A stretch of 64,000 nucleotides of DNA from contig NW_026944388.1 of the NCBI RefSeq assembly GCF_033439725.1, forward strand, positions 1,302,001-1,366,000, written 5' to 3'. The notes below the pieces were generated by a model. That model saw only the letters and a list, made by a program, of their open reading frames with translations. It made no database searches and was not told the origin of the DNA. Source of the stretch: Neurospora tetraspora (Eukaryota > Ascomycota > Sordariomycetes > Sordariales > Sordariaceae). Positions 23,269 to 33,816 of this stretch are shown here, in pieces. Both the position numbers and the translations under genes were made by a program. How positions within the stretch are numbered: the stretch's first letter is position 1; every line of letters starts with the position of its first letter.

Positions 23269-24898
23269 GTAGTTTGGGAGTTCTCGTTGATTCTAGTAGA
23301 ATATCGAGTGTATAGCGCTTAATACTATAAAAAGTGGAAATATTTAAACCTAAATAGGGAGGTGATACGGTCCATATTAGCGCGGTACGAAATTTGGCAC
23401 CCTGGTTAGCACACAGGCTGTCAAGAACAGCGCACAGCGGTAATCTATTGCTAATCTTGGTCTAGCTTCCTAAAAAAATCGATCTTGGCGGTCAAAAAGC
23501 AATAGAAAAGGCGTGTTCCCGACGGAAGCACATCCAGCCGATTAGGCCCTTAGCACCAACCAAGTAATTTCCCCGAGTCGCCGTTGGTCCGTCGCCAGCA
23601 AGGGCAGGCAGGGCCGCTTTTTGAGTTCCCGCTGCTTCCTGCTTGGGTTGTGGGAAATTTTCTTCAAGGAGGCCCTTTCTGTCCTTCCTATTTGGGTGTT
23701 GGTGAGCCTAAACAAAGGGCTCTTCTTCTTGGCTCTTGGGACTTGGGAGGAAGGTGCATAGGTGGATACTGAACGAGTAGACCTACCTAGTATGTAACCC
23801 CGGACTTTTTTGTTCTATGTATTTATTACCCACGTGCTTGAGGTGGAGGACGTTGAAAGTGTCGTGGAGATGTTCCCGCCGTCGATACAAAAATGTCGAA
23901 AATGAGAATGAAGCGTAATGTAGTTGCTTTTATACAAGTAGCTGTTGTGAGCCCGGTCGAGGTTGATGGACGAGACAGAAGTTGAAATTACCTTTTGCCA
24001 CAAGCAACACCATGTCCCCTTTCTAGAGATACTACCACAGCTTCTCGAAGCACTCTGCTGCTGCGGGCTGAAAACGATCGGCAGTCGTAGTGTAAAAAGG
24101 ACGGATTATGACGTTGCGCCAAAGATAAGCTTTTCTCCCCACGGGAATTCTTCTCAATGCTACACCACCATACGTACCTACCATTCAGTCAACGCCTGAA
24201 CGTGAAATCATGACATGACTTTTCTTTTCAGATCTGTCCACTCGACTGATAAGGAACATAAGCCGCGCCGTGATACGGCTACCAACGGGTATGGATCGGT
24301 ACTGTTGGTTCCTGAATCCCGCTCTCGAATGCTGCACATGTCGCATTATCCATCCCCCTGGTCTTCTTCTCCAGATAAACTGCCTTCTCAATTCGGTCGC
24401 TGGAGAATAGCTTTCGATTAACTTTTTTTGACCGATGGAGCTGGTGGAGTCAAGACATGGCCTGTCAATGTTATAGTTACAGTACCACGACCATGGCCAC
24501 GATATTTTGTGAGAAGCGCCAGGAGCGCCACAGCATCATGAGAAGAGCCGAGGCCTGCTACGCTGCTACCTAAGCCCACTTTCGGCGCAAAGAACATTTC
24601 CAGAAGGTCGTGTGCCCATTCTGTCTTGGCTCGTAGGATCTGTAATCTGCCGAGAGGAAATTTTTTTATTGTCCTGGGGATTTGAGATCGTCTCGTGTTG
24701 TTCAACAGGATGATTCTTTCGAGTCCTTTCTGATCCGCTGTTCTGATTAATCAGTTCTTCGTGGCCAGTCGTTTGATGAGCAGGAAAGCCAAGCGCCGCT
24801 TGATAGAACTCCTCATATCAGTGTCTGTTGCCCCCACAATCACACAGGTGTGATTTCTTTGGGCTGGCTGCAGTCTGGCACGTCTGGTCAATGTAGAA

Positions 24899-25179
24899 TA
24901 CCGCTTTTTTTCACTCGATGTGGTTTTACTCAACCTGCGCTAAGGTCCGGACTAGCAAAGCCTAACACGGGGATGCAGGTCATACCGACAATCCCACCAA
25001 TGTCTGTTACTGAAGTGTTCCGAGGAACCAACTGACCACGTTGGCAAGCGTGCGATCGACTGTGACCCGCATCAACTCGGTAACAGATTGGTTGAACCCC
25101 TTGTTGGCTTTGCTTCTGTCAGATGGTCCCGGCCCTATACCTGTTTGAGCAAAACCACATCGAGTGAAAAAAAGCGGTA
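24899..25179. mobile_element. MITE-like element with TA-flanked inverted repeats
   Basis: 34-bp terminal inverted repeats differ at one base: left 24899-24932 begins TACCGCTTTTTTTCACTCG and right 25146-25179 ends CGAGTGAAAAAAAGCGGTA. The similarity continues inward in a weaker form, for example AGCAAAGCCTAACACGGGG on the left against AGCAAAGCCAACAAGGGG from the right arm reversed, so most of the 281 bp can fold back. The flanking TA on both sides fits a TA target duplication of Tc1/mariner type. There is no coding capacity. Confidence 0.75.
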
Positions 25180-26023
25180 ATAAGTGAACACAATCTTCCT
25201 TTTTAGAGAGCTTTGGGCTACATCTCGTACAGGTCTGCCTAGGCCTAATGCACCCCGCATTCATGCACACCACTTCAGCGAGAAGATAGTGGAGCCCTTC
25301 ATGTTTGATATCGTTTGAGTGGACGGGAATCAAAGGGATGGGCGGATGGTGTGAGGCTTGATCTCACACGTGGATCGATCTTCTCTTGTTGGGGGGTGCA
25401 ACCCATCCAGTGGTAACCAGTAGACTCAGGTTTCCCTTTGTGTTCGAACCTGCTGATAAAAGTATAACCGGACATGCCTTGGCTTTGCGGGACAACAACG
25501 AAGCGTTTGTAGGGTTATCTTGGTTGATGCCGATCACTTGTGTTAGTGTGGTGTAGGTGTGGGCGAGGAGAGTGGTTGGATTATATCCGTTGGAAATGGG
25601 AATTATCTACGGCGTAGAAGACATCTACCCCAGGGCAGTGTCCGCACCGTCTTCTAGGATTCATCCTTAGTATTATTGGGGGTGGGGCATCAAAGACCCG
25701 GCGTTCATGGCGGCGTGTGGGGTGCAGGATTGCCAGTGTTATCGGCGTTCTTTGTGTCGTTCGTTGACGGAAATAAATCGGAGTCAAGGGCTGCGTAGCG
25801 CCGAGAACCTCACCGTATCTACGGACCCAGCATCTCGAGGAATTCTTTGAGATGCTGGCGGCTGGGACGGAGGAGTTTCGGCCGACGCGCGTGTGTCAGT
25901 GTGTCCGCATGTCATGGATCCCCGAGGAGTTGAACGAGTCGCCGCTCCGCCGGTGTCGGGAGTGATGCATGATTTGGGAAAGCTTCGAGAAGATCCAGGG
26001 TCTCGAATCTCGGGGTATCGATT

Positions 26024-26352
26024 ATTAGGGCTATACGAAAGATACGTACCTTCTCTACTTCGCCCTTTTCTGGTGGCCAAGCAGTGTCTCTTGGCGCCAA
26101 GTCGCTGGTCCAACCCCAAGTCTCTCCTCTTTAAGACTTTCACTACAACTTTACAAAAAATTACTATATTAAAAATGGACTTCACTAGTAAATTTAGCAC
26201 GCCCAAAAGGGGCCTTTTTATATGGGTTGGCTATATACTGGGTCGTGCTGAGATTAATGTAACGGTTGTGAAGAAAATCGCAGGTACTTGGGTTTGGTTT
26301 GGCTTGCAAGATGTAGGCAGAAAAGGTACGTATCTTTCGTATAGCCCTAATA
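26024..26352. mobile_element. MITE-like element, 29-bp inverted repeats
   Basis: The left end, ATTAGGGCTATACGAAAGAT at 26024, runs on to ACGTACCTT; it is repeated inverted at 26323-26351 (AAGGTACGTATCTTTCGTAT then AGCCCTAAT). The arms match perfectly over about 29 bp. The flanks read CGATT on the left and ATTCG on the right, allowing a 3-bp ATT target duplication. The 270 bp between them has no coding capacity. A 3-bp duplication and short length would suit a Harbinger-mobilised MITE, but these ends do not resemble the candidate ends of the fossil at 20.0-23.3 kb. Confidence 0.7.
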
Positions 26353-26365
26353 TTCGTTTCCAATT

Positions 26366-26592
26366 CCTTTAATGATACAAATTTATCCTTTTAGCGCGCC
26401 CTGCAAGAGACCTGGAGGACTTGGTGACGTGGCTTGTCAGCTAAGCAGTCCGCCTATACTGCTAGTAAGTGCTACTAAGGCTGGGGTTTCCGAGGTATCT
26501 GCAAGCTTAAGATGTAACCTGCAAGAGAATGGGGACCACCGATTGGCACAAACCTGCATGACGCTAAAAGGATAAATTTGCACCATTAAAGG
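26366..26592. mobile_element. MITE-like element, 31-bp inverted repeats
   Basis: The left end at 26366-26396 starts CCTTTAATGATACAAATTTA and goes on to TCCTTTTAGCG. The right end at 26562-26592 is its reverse complement with two mismatches (CGCTAAAAGGATAAATTTG then CACCATTAAAGG). It lies 13 bp to the right of the previous element. The interior has two copies of CTGCAAGAGA (26401 and 26519). No protein is encoded, and no clear target duplication was seen. Confidence 0.7.
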
Positions 26593-28771
26593 GATAGATT
26601 GGGGCAAGTTGAGAAATTTTTGAGCCTCGGCGGCCAATTTGGCGCTCTGGGCGAGGGAAAAAAAACCATCAAGGTCCACCCACATTTTATCATGGAGAAA
26701 AGCGCAAATTTTGACGTGCATTTTTGTTTCCCACGGCAGCAGCAGACGGCGCACGAGGCTACGAGTTAGTCCCGGAAGGGCTAGACCACCGAGAGTACCT
26801 GTGTACGTCCAAAAACGGTCGATATCAGATTGATACTTGGACTGCTGGACAAACAGCAATCCACGAGGCTGGTGTCTGACTGTCTAAAACTCCCGAGGCT
26901 CACAGGGCCTTTCTGCGATATGTCGATTTCCAGGCCCGTGGTGTGAAACCTCAACAGTTTGCGCATGCCGCCCGCCCGATCCGAAGGCTGGGCTGGGGGA
27001 CAGCGAACTTCTCGGAACTTGCTCGCTCGAAGGAGGTCGGAATTCTCAAACTGCCAATTCGTCGGTTGAGCTGCCGGACGAACCCACTTGGTGAGTCGCT
27101 CCGCTTTTTGCAGCGACCCGCTCTTGTCTCGGTCCTCCACAATGTTTGAACCCCGACTTTGGAATCGGCGCGAATTCGATTCGTTACGAAAAGGGGAATG
27201 TGCGCCCACTTGCCGCGGTTAACGACCACTCTTCACTTCGCTGTAAAGTAGAAGGTGTTCGTATATCTGAAGCTGAGGTAAGACAGATTTCGGTGAAGCG
27301 CGATATCAAAGAAAAGAGTCTTTGTCACCTGCAGCGCATTGTCGTACCGTGCAGGACACAAGCCCAGGTGTGTAGCCCGAATGACAAGAACGACAAGGGG
27401 AGAAACCCCCACAACGAGCGATACCTGCTGGACGGGCCAAGACAGGCTTGTGTTCTAGCACAAGCGCGCCCGCCGACAAGTACCCTTTGATAGAGCTTCA
27501 AGCCGTATCAGGCAGGCCGGCTTATCATGCTTCTGTTTGCCATTTTTGGACCTTGGGGGTCTGTACCACGAGACCACGAAACGGGAGTCGGAAAGTCACA
27601 AAGCTGGGCGGCGACTGGACGTGCTACACCTCCCTATCTCAGGCATATCGCCAGGCATGCACATGTGGAAGGGAGCAACCTGGAAGATAGTTGTCCGACG
27701 CCATTTCCCCGATGTGTCTTATCAGCTGGTGTCCACCGCGATGAATCGCCGACAAAGTTTGGCATATGTATCAAGGTCAAGTCACGGTAGATCTCAGATT
27801 TTCCTCCGTGTCTGTGTGAATGCAACTCTCGATACTTGGCCGGTCTTTATTTGTTGTAACCAGTCTCAGACCGACACTGCACCCGACCCAATTACCACCC
27901 CCTGACAAAGCAGTATAGGTTCCCAGAGCACGATAGGGCAGCGGCAAGCCACACCTCAGCCTACCCAGGGACCTGTTGGGCATTCGCTTGGGTGACTGGA
28001 AACGAGATCACGCTGCAGGAAGACTATCTGAGAACCTCTCGTGAGAGATACCCACCGGTGGCCTTTCAGGTGACGACAACGAGCTGCGCCAGGCAGGCAG
28101 AACCGAGATAAGTAAGAGGCGAACACTCCATGATAAGAGATCCCACGGACTATCACGTCACGGCCACTCTACCTTGGACCTTCTGCAACTTTCACCTGTC
28201 AACATCTTTCGACTCATCCTCGACTCATCTTTATTCCCTACGTACCGTACCAACTTTTCGCAGTTCCTGAAACTCTAATTTCCGAACCCAATCCATCTCG
28301 AGCAAAAAAAGGGTCCCGAATCGGTGGATCCCGTCAGAAGCCACCCAGGCGGCCCCGTCGTGGTACCTTCAATTCGGACGCACTTTTACGTACTCGATTG
28401 AACCCTCCGGCGTGGTTTGGCCCCCCTGCAACGGCAGCAACCTGGAACAGAACGGAACAGCACTGACAAACACGCGAGCCGGCACGCTCCTAATTTCCAT
28501 CCAATCTGGTGTTCGGGCAATTTGTTGAATTTCCCACTGAAAGAAGTCTCGCTAGGGCTCCAGGGCTCCAAATCGCCTCAAACCTTCCCAGTGCCTCGGG
28601 TTGGCTGGGAGTACCTACTGTGGTACTTCGAAGGGTCAGGTTCCTGGTCCCACTGGGCAGTGACACACACACCCGCCATTGGCTGCCCACTGTTAGGCAC
28701 AGCTTGCGTCTACGCCCTCCTTCCCGTCCCTACGTATTAATGAAGCGCGCCTGCGCCGATACCTCTTCATC

Positions 28772-30406
28772 ATGATCACTGCCTCTTCGTTCCTTGTCTC
28801 GCGCCAGCGGCAACCTCAACGTCATTCCTCCCAACCCAAGCAGGAACTCCATAAACCAACAACAAAACCTCCACAGATGCATCTTCGCCCACCACTCTCG
28901 AAACTCGACCACTTCACATCCGATCCAATTCTGACAACTCCTATCAACACATCGTCACCATCGCCTTCTTGGCGCCCAGAAACAGGATCCTTTCGTGTTA
29001 AGGATGCCCAGGAAACACCAAGCAGATACACTAACACTACGAAACCCGTCATCGAAATGCCTTCCACCGCTCCCTACGTCCAGGCAATGCCCTCGAGCCC
29101 TGTTCAGATTCCCGTGAGGCCGAGGTCGCGCGACGCCGCCCACCAGCAGAAGCAGCATCGCCACCATGTTGAACGGAGACATCACTCCTCGCACCGTCCC
29201 AAGGATGTGCACTCCCCCGATGCTATTCCGCCCTCGGTGGCCGCCCTACTAGCCATGACGAGCATCCCGAAACCAAGGGCTGCCCGAAGCGCTCGTCGGG
29301 CCAAGACTCTTGAGGAGAGGAGGATGACAGTCGAGTCCATCATTGCCCAGTCACACGAGTCTGAGAAGGAGTTCAGTCTTTCGTTGGGCAACAAAGGCCC
29401 TATGGACCTGCTTCTAACGCCACCCGAGCTCCTGGAGGACGATGATTCTTCCTCCATCAGTGATAGCAACATTGGGTCCTTACTCTCGGCCAGGACTATC
29501 TCTTCAGACTCGATGCCATCGCTTAGCGATTCTTTCGACACCGACACGCTTTCGTCATTGGAAACACCCCCTACACCGCGCAGGAGACGCAACACCCAAC
29601 CAACCAGACGGTCTTTGGAGCCCGTATCGTCCCCCATGGGAGAGCTGGAGGACCACCCATTGTCATATCCCGAGATTGCGGATGACGAGTTGGATTTCCG
29701 CGTTTTCGAGGACAAGCAGGAAGAGGTGGAGGAAAAGAAACAGTCCAGGCTCGCCTTCAGGCCCTTTAAGTCGGTCTTCAAGTCGAACCTTACTGCGTCA
29801 TTGCGTGCGCTTCGTCAAGCCGCCAGGTCCTTTTCGACGCTGAACTTCCCGTCCATTCCTCCAGAGGACTTCCTAACCCGATCGATCTTGACACTCGACC
29901 CACAAGTCCCTTTTACCGATGAACGCAGACCTCCGCTGCTCGAGGAGGAGCCGACGGCCGCTCTACGTCGCTACCTTAACCCGACTACGACCGTTCGGCT
30001 GGAGCAGCCTCACTCTGCCACCCAGGCGCCCACTACGAAAGCTTTCACGGCGTCTATCCAGATGCAAACGTATAGGGTCCAGCGAGCCCGGGGCTCCTCT
30101 GCTTCCTCCAGCCGGGTCCCTTGCCCATCCGTCGGTCTCTCATCTTCGCCGCAAGCGCAGCAACCCTCCAACGCCAAACCCGAGTATCCTATGCCTGGGC
30201 CAAGACAGCGCGAGATGCGCGAGAACTCAGACTTCATCCGCATTGCGGTTATGGAGATGGCTATGCGGAAATGCGGCAAGCTTGATGACCAGAAGCCGGG
30301 CCGAGCTCGGTGGGCGCTTCCTCCCCGTAAGACGAGCACGAAGCCGTATGTGGTTGGGGCCGACGGGGTGCCTGCTCGATGGGTCGCCGTCACTTACACG
30401 TACTAG
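28772..30406 (+). CDS. Uncharacterised Ser/Pro-rich fungal protein, 544 aa
   Basis: A single-exon ORF from the first ATG. I do not recognise a named family. The sequence is basic and Ser/Pro-rich at the N-terminus (His-rich HHVERRHHSSHRP near 125-145). Then come a hydrophobic motif DAIPPSVAALLAMTSIP (about 150-165), an Arg-rich helix RAARSARRAKTLEERRMTVES, and an acidic Ser/Asp region (LLEDDDSSSISDSNIGSLLS, with SDSMPSLSDSFDTDTLSSLETPPTP following). A basic FRPFKSVFKSNLTASLRALRQAARSF helix lies near 330-355, and a C-terminal block (RENSDFIRIAVMEMAMRKCGKL, followed by GRARWALPPRK) is the kind of ungapped, charged segment that tends to be conserved among fungi. Ser-Pro/Thr-Pro sites suggest a phosphoprotein. 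No signal peptide or membrane span is visible. The long C-rich coding bias and the well-structured C-terminus make it a real gene; function unknown. Confidence 0.75.
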   Translation: MITASSFLVSRQRQPQRHSSQPKQELHKPTTKPPQMHLRPPLSKLDHFTSDPILTTPINTSSPSPSWRPETGSFRVKDAQETPSRYTNTTKPVIEMPSTAPYVQAMPSSPVQIPVRPRSRDAAHQQKQHRHHVERRHHSSHRPKDVHSPDAIPPSVAALLAMTSIPKPRAARSARRAKTLEERRMTVESIIAQSHESEKEFSLSLGNKGPMDLLLTPPELLEDDDSSSISDSNIGSLLSARTISSDSMPSLSDSFDTDTLSSLETPPTPRRRRNTQPTRRSLEPVSSPMGELEDHPLSYPEIADDELDFRVFEDKQEEVEEKKQSRLAFRPFKSVFKSNLTASLRALRQAARSFSTLNFPSIPPEDFLTRSILTLDPQVPFTDERRPPLLEEEPTAALRRYLNPTTTVRLEQPHSATQAPTTKAFTASIQMQTYRVQRARGSSASSSRVPCPSVGLSSSPQAQQPSNAKPEYPMPGPRQREMRENSDFIRIAVMEMAMRKCGKLDDQKPGRARWALPPRKTSTKPYVVGADGVPARWVAVTYTY

Positions 30407-33400
30407 CTACGTAGCTGGCGCGTCTCGAAGATCCACCATCACCAGACCCCGACGCATCTCGCATAAAATATGTCCGGCTTGAACGGGAACCAACGCTCTC
30501 CGCATTTTTCCAAGGAGCTAAGAGCAACCTTTTACGTCACATTCGGCCGAACCGCCTCGTCCCGACCGGTCCCGACCGACAAAATCCCACTGCGATGCGC
30601 GTTTCTGCAGCGCTGTCGGCCACTGGTGTCCTGCACCTAGTAGGGTTTTGGTCATTGCTCGATATCCACCAGCTCACAGCGGAACTGGCGGTCACAATTC
30701 ACCGCACGTGATGTTGGATAAAAATTCTCCCACTGTTTGCCGGCCGCGTCACGAGGTATCGCGAGGGTGGTGGACAGTCCAGCTGAGATGCCAGCGAGGC
30801 GCAGTTTTTCAGAGACGCCTGTGGAATTCTCAGTCATTCTCAAACGTGAGAATCCCGAGTTTGACACATTCGGCGGTTTCACAGATGCCGTTGGGCATTG
30901 CCGGTCATGATTGGCAATCAAAAACCCTCTGAGTCAACTCTGGTAATTTTTTGGGCCAGGGTAATTTTTTTCTCGGTGCAAAGAATCCCGACAAGCCCCC
31001 CGGTTCAATGGCACCAACTCGGCGGATGGGTCAGGTTTTCTCCCACGCGGTGGGAGTGGGTCCGTTGACCCCCCCTTTTTGCGCTTCCAAGATGGTTCGA
31101 TGCTCTTCACGATGCACTGGATTGGACTACCGGAGAGCTTGAAAACTGCATGCGGACCGATCGAGTGTTTTTTTGTCTTCGCCCGCGGAAATTCAGCCCA
31201 ACGTCCTCCGATGAGCCACCACGCGACAGCAGCCTGATCAAAGTCTTCTCGAGTCTTCGCGGGATTTCCGAGCTTGGGGGTTGCTCGCTTGGCTGAGAAC
31301 GCTTCTGCGGCAACTTGGAACACTCTGGCCCTTGGCATCATTACTCCTTCAGGCGTCGGTCATTTTTTTTTCTTTTTGGCCGAAAGACCACCTTGTACAT
31401 TTCTTCATTTCCTTTTTTTCCCATTGTGTTTTCCGGCATTGCATCGTTACATACCCATCTCCTTTCCATTGTCACACATGCCTCTCCCGCTTTTGGAGGA
31501 GACGGCGAAAGGGGACAGCACATCATCATCATTATCATCAGCGTTATTCTAGCATATCATTATCACCTAGGCATGGCATTTGGAGAGGCGTTTCATCACT
31601 TGGTTATTGTAGTAGGGTGGGGGTTTTTGGTTAGTGGTTGGGCCCCGTTGTCTTGGACACGGCGAGAAATGGAAGATACCACCTTCGCATGCATATGGGC
31701 ATTTACACCTTTTAGAGGGAAAAGAGTGCATACAAGTAGATACGTATCTATTTTACCATGTTTATCCAACCGTTCAATGTCTCTTGGTCTGTGATTTCTC
31801 GCGATATCATGTTGGTGACTTTTGTTTTCTGCCGTAACAACTGAGATCATCATTCTTACCCAGTTTGGTGTAGCCGTCCAGCCTATCATTGTCAGGTACG
31901 TCAACAAGCTCCCGTTCCTTGCGATGTACGGTGGCAACAAATGATGTTGTTCCCGAATCTTGCGTCCTTCGTGAACCGCCGTGCAACAATTCCCCCTTCC
32001 CGACCATCCCGTGTCGGCATCGCTTGCTTTATCGGGACATTTGGCCCCTGGTGCCTTTCCGGCTGTCCTCTGATTTCTTGCTTTTGATGTTATGGAATGA
32101 AATTGCTTGGTTGGAAATTTTCTTGCAACACACTTGCACGACAGCGGGAGGATGTGTGCCAGTCGCCAGTTGCCAGATTAAGTTCCGATCTTTGGTTATC
32201 AGTTACTGTTGTGTACTGCGGTCACACACACACACCTCTCCTACGATGTACAATACATCAAGCTTTGTCTCCAGACAAACAAAAGAGCCAAGTTCAGGAA
32301 GGAGGAGTAGTGTAGAATCGCATTGTCCTCTGCTTGCTTGTTTATCACATGCCCACCCATATCGAATGAACCAGGTGAGAGGTGAATGGAACAGATTCAA
32401 AGAAAGGAAGGAAGGAACTGCTCCGTGTGTAGTATATGTAAGTACCATCAGTGGCACAGAACTTAACCAAGGGTTTCTGAACCCGTTCCTTCTGTTGGTC
32501 TGGTTCAAGTTCTGGGGGACGCTGAATGGTGCTACTGATACCATTAGGTATGTACAACGGTGCCATTACAACGAACGGTGATAAGGACAACGAACAGACG
32601 GAGGCTGCGCTGTACCGAGAATACCTAATGACGTCGATTGGCACTTGGTTGTGCTCGCACACCCATTCACGGAAGGAGGAAGAGAAAAGACAGTAAGTGG
32701 GCACTAGAATAGAGGAGACAGTAGAAAGATTCCGTTACTATTATAGAGGTACAACAGTGGATGCAATGTAGGTATGTAGTTATGCTGACACGAAACAAGC
32801 AGTAGGTTGGTTACCTTTGACAAACAAACATGTCTCTACTGGACTGGAAGATGCAGGGTGAAAATTTGAAAAGGAACTGAAGGTGAACTGATAGATGGAT
32901 ATCTATCGGTCTTATACTTCACCTAGGTATTGTTGGACATTTCATTTCATTTGCAATTGGCTCTTTCTTCCTTCTCAGGCGCGCAGTTAAGGCCTTGCTT
33001 CGTCAAGTCGACGGAACTTGCATTTTCGAATACGTTTCTTTCGGCTAGCTCGCTTCAAATCATCAATCATCCTGTCAATGATGGTTTCGTATCTAGAGAC
33101 CATATCACAGACAGACACGGTGGTAAAAAAAACGTAGCAGAAAAATCACCATAGAGCCGAGGTAATGGAATCGAGAGAACGTGCCCCAAAGCTCCGAGTT
33201 GCTTTCTTCCAACCCATGAAAGAGCTCATGAACCATTGATGATAGCACCTCAAATGCGAGGTGAATACGATGGGAGATGGATGAGGTGATGTCTGGTGAT
33301 GTGATGTGATGTTGAGGTTTGCAGCACCGACTGCCCGACCGTGATCTCGCCTTTGGTCTGGGTGGTACATACCTTTAGAGTCCATGACAACCTATATTCT

Positions 33401-33816
33401 ACGACCGACAATAACTTTTTCTCCTAACGAGGGACAAAACAACACACTTGGTATATATACCTGATAGTGTTCTTGAGAAGAGAAAGCAATGGAGTCTGAC
33501 AACTGCAATGGCATATTTTGTCTCTCTTGACAACGTCGCTAAACCAAGAACACCATTCTGAAGATTTTGTAGTGATGTGACATAAACATCCTCTTCGACC
33601 ATCCCAAACGGGACCTCCAACATGAAAAGTATCTTCTCGAAAAAGAACACCGCATGAACGACCCCAACGCTTGCCTCATCCTTCTGTATATAAGCCATGA
33701 CATGACAACATCAAACCTAGTTGCTTTCTCCCCATCACATATCCAACCCTTACACATCACATCCCGTCTCACAGCCAGCTCAACTCAACTCAACTCAACT
33801 CCCCCCCCCAAGTAAC
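30407..33816. other. 3.4 kb intergenic region
   Basis: 3' flanks of the gene ending at 30406 and of pex11 (minus strand). It has short A/T homopolymer runs and a (CTCAA) microsatellite at its right end. The 230-codon frame at 31889-32581 has no codon preference or motif, and I do not regard it as a gene. A non-coding RNA cannot be excluded. Confidence 0.5.
33779..33801. repeat. (CTCAA)n microsatellite
   Basis: Four and a half copies of CTCAA, followed by a run of nine or so C, located 15 bp downstream of the pex11 stop codon. Confidence 0.9.

Larger units (their letters stand above)
20017..23306. mobile_element. RIP-degraded PIF/Harbinger-type transposon
   Basis: This is a strongly AT-rich island that begins and ends fairly abruptly against normal-composition DNA. 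It contains two fossil genes facing each other: a Myb/SANT-like protein on plus and a HARBI1-like transposase on minus (separate entries). That pair is the hallmark of PIF/Harbinger elements. In-frame stops in both genes are only TAA or TAG, as expected if CpA has become TpA on either strand by RIP. A weak candidate terminal inverted repeat pairs 20017-20042 (TATTTGAACTAGAGTCAAC) with the reverse complement of 23281-23306 (TATTCTACTAGAATCAAC). The ends are therefore approximate, and AT-rich DNA continues to about 23370. Confidence 0.75.
23307..28771. other. Gene-free region with a cluster of small inverted-repeat elements
   Basis: About 5.4 kb of normal composition with no gene that I can support. 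Open frames up to 142 codons occur but overlap on both strands and show no domain. Three non-autonomous elements at 24899-25179, 26024-26352 and 26366-26592 are listed separately. The last kilobase (27.7-28.77 kb) would include the promoter of the gene starting at 28772. Confidence 0.55.

Noticed and set aside
31889-32581. 230-codon open frame in the 30.4-33.8 kb intergenic region
   Set aside because: No codon preference, no recognisable domain, and overlapping frames of similar quality on the opposite strand.
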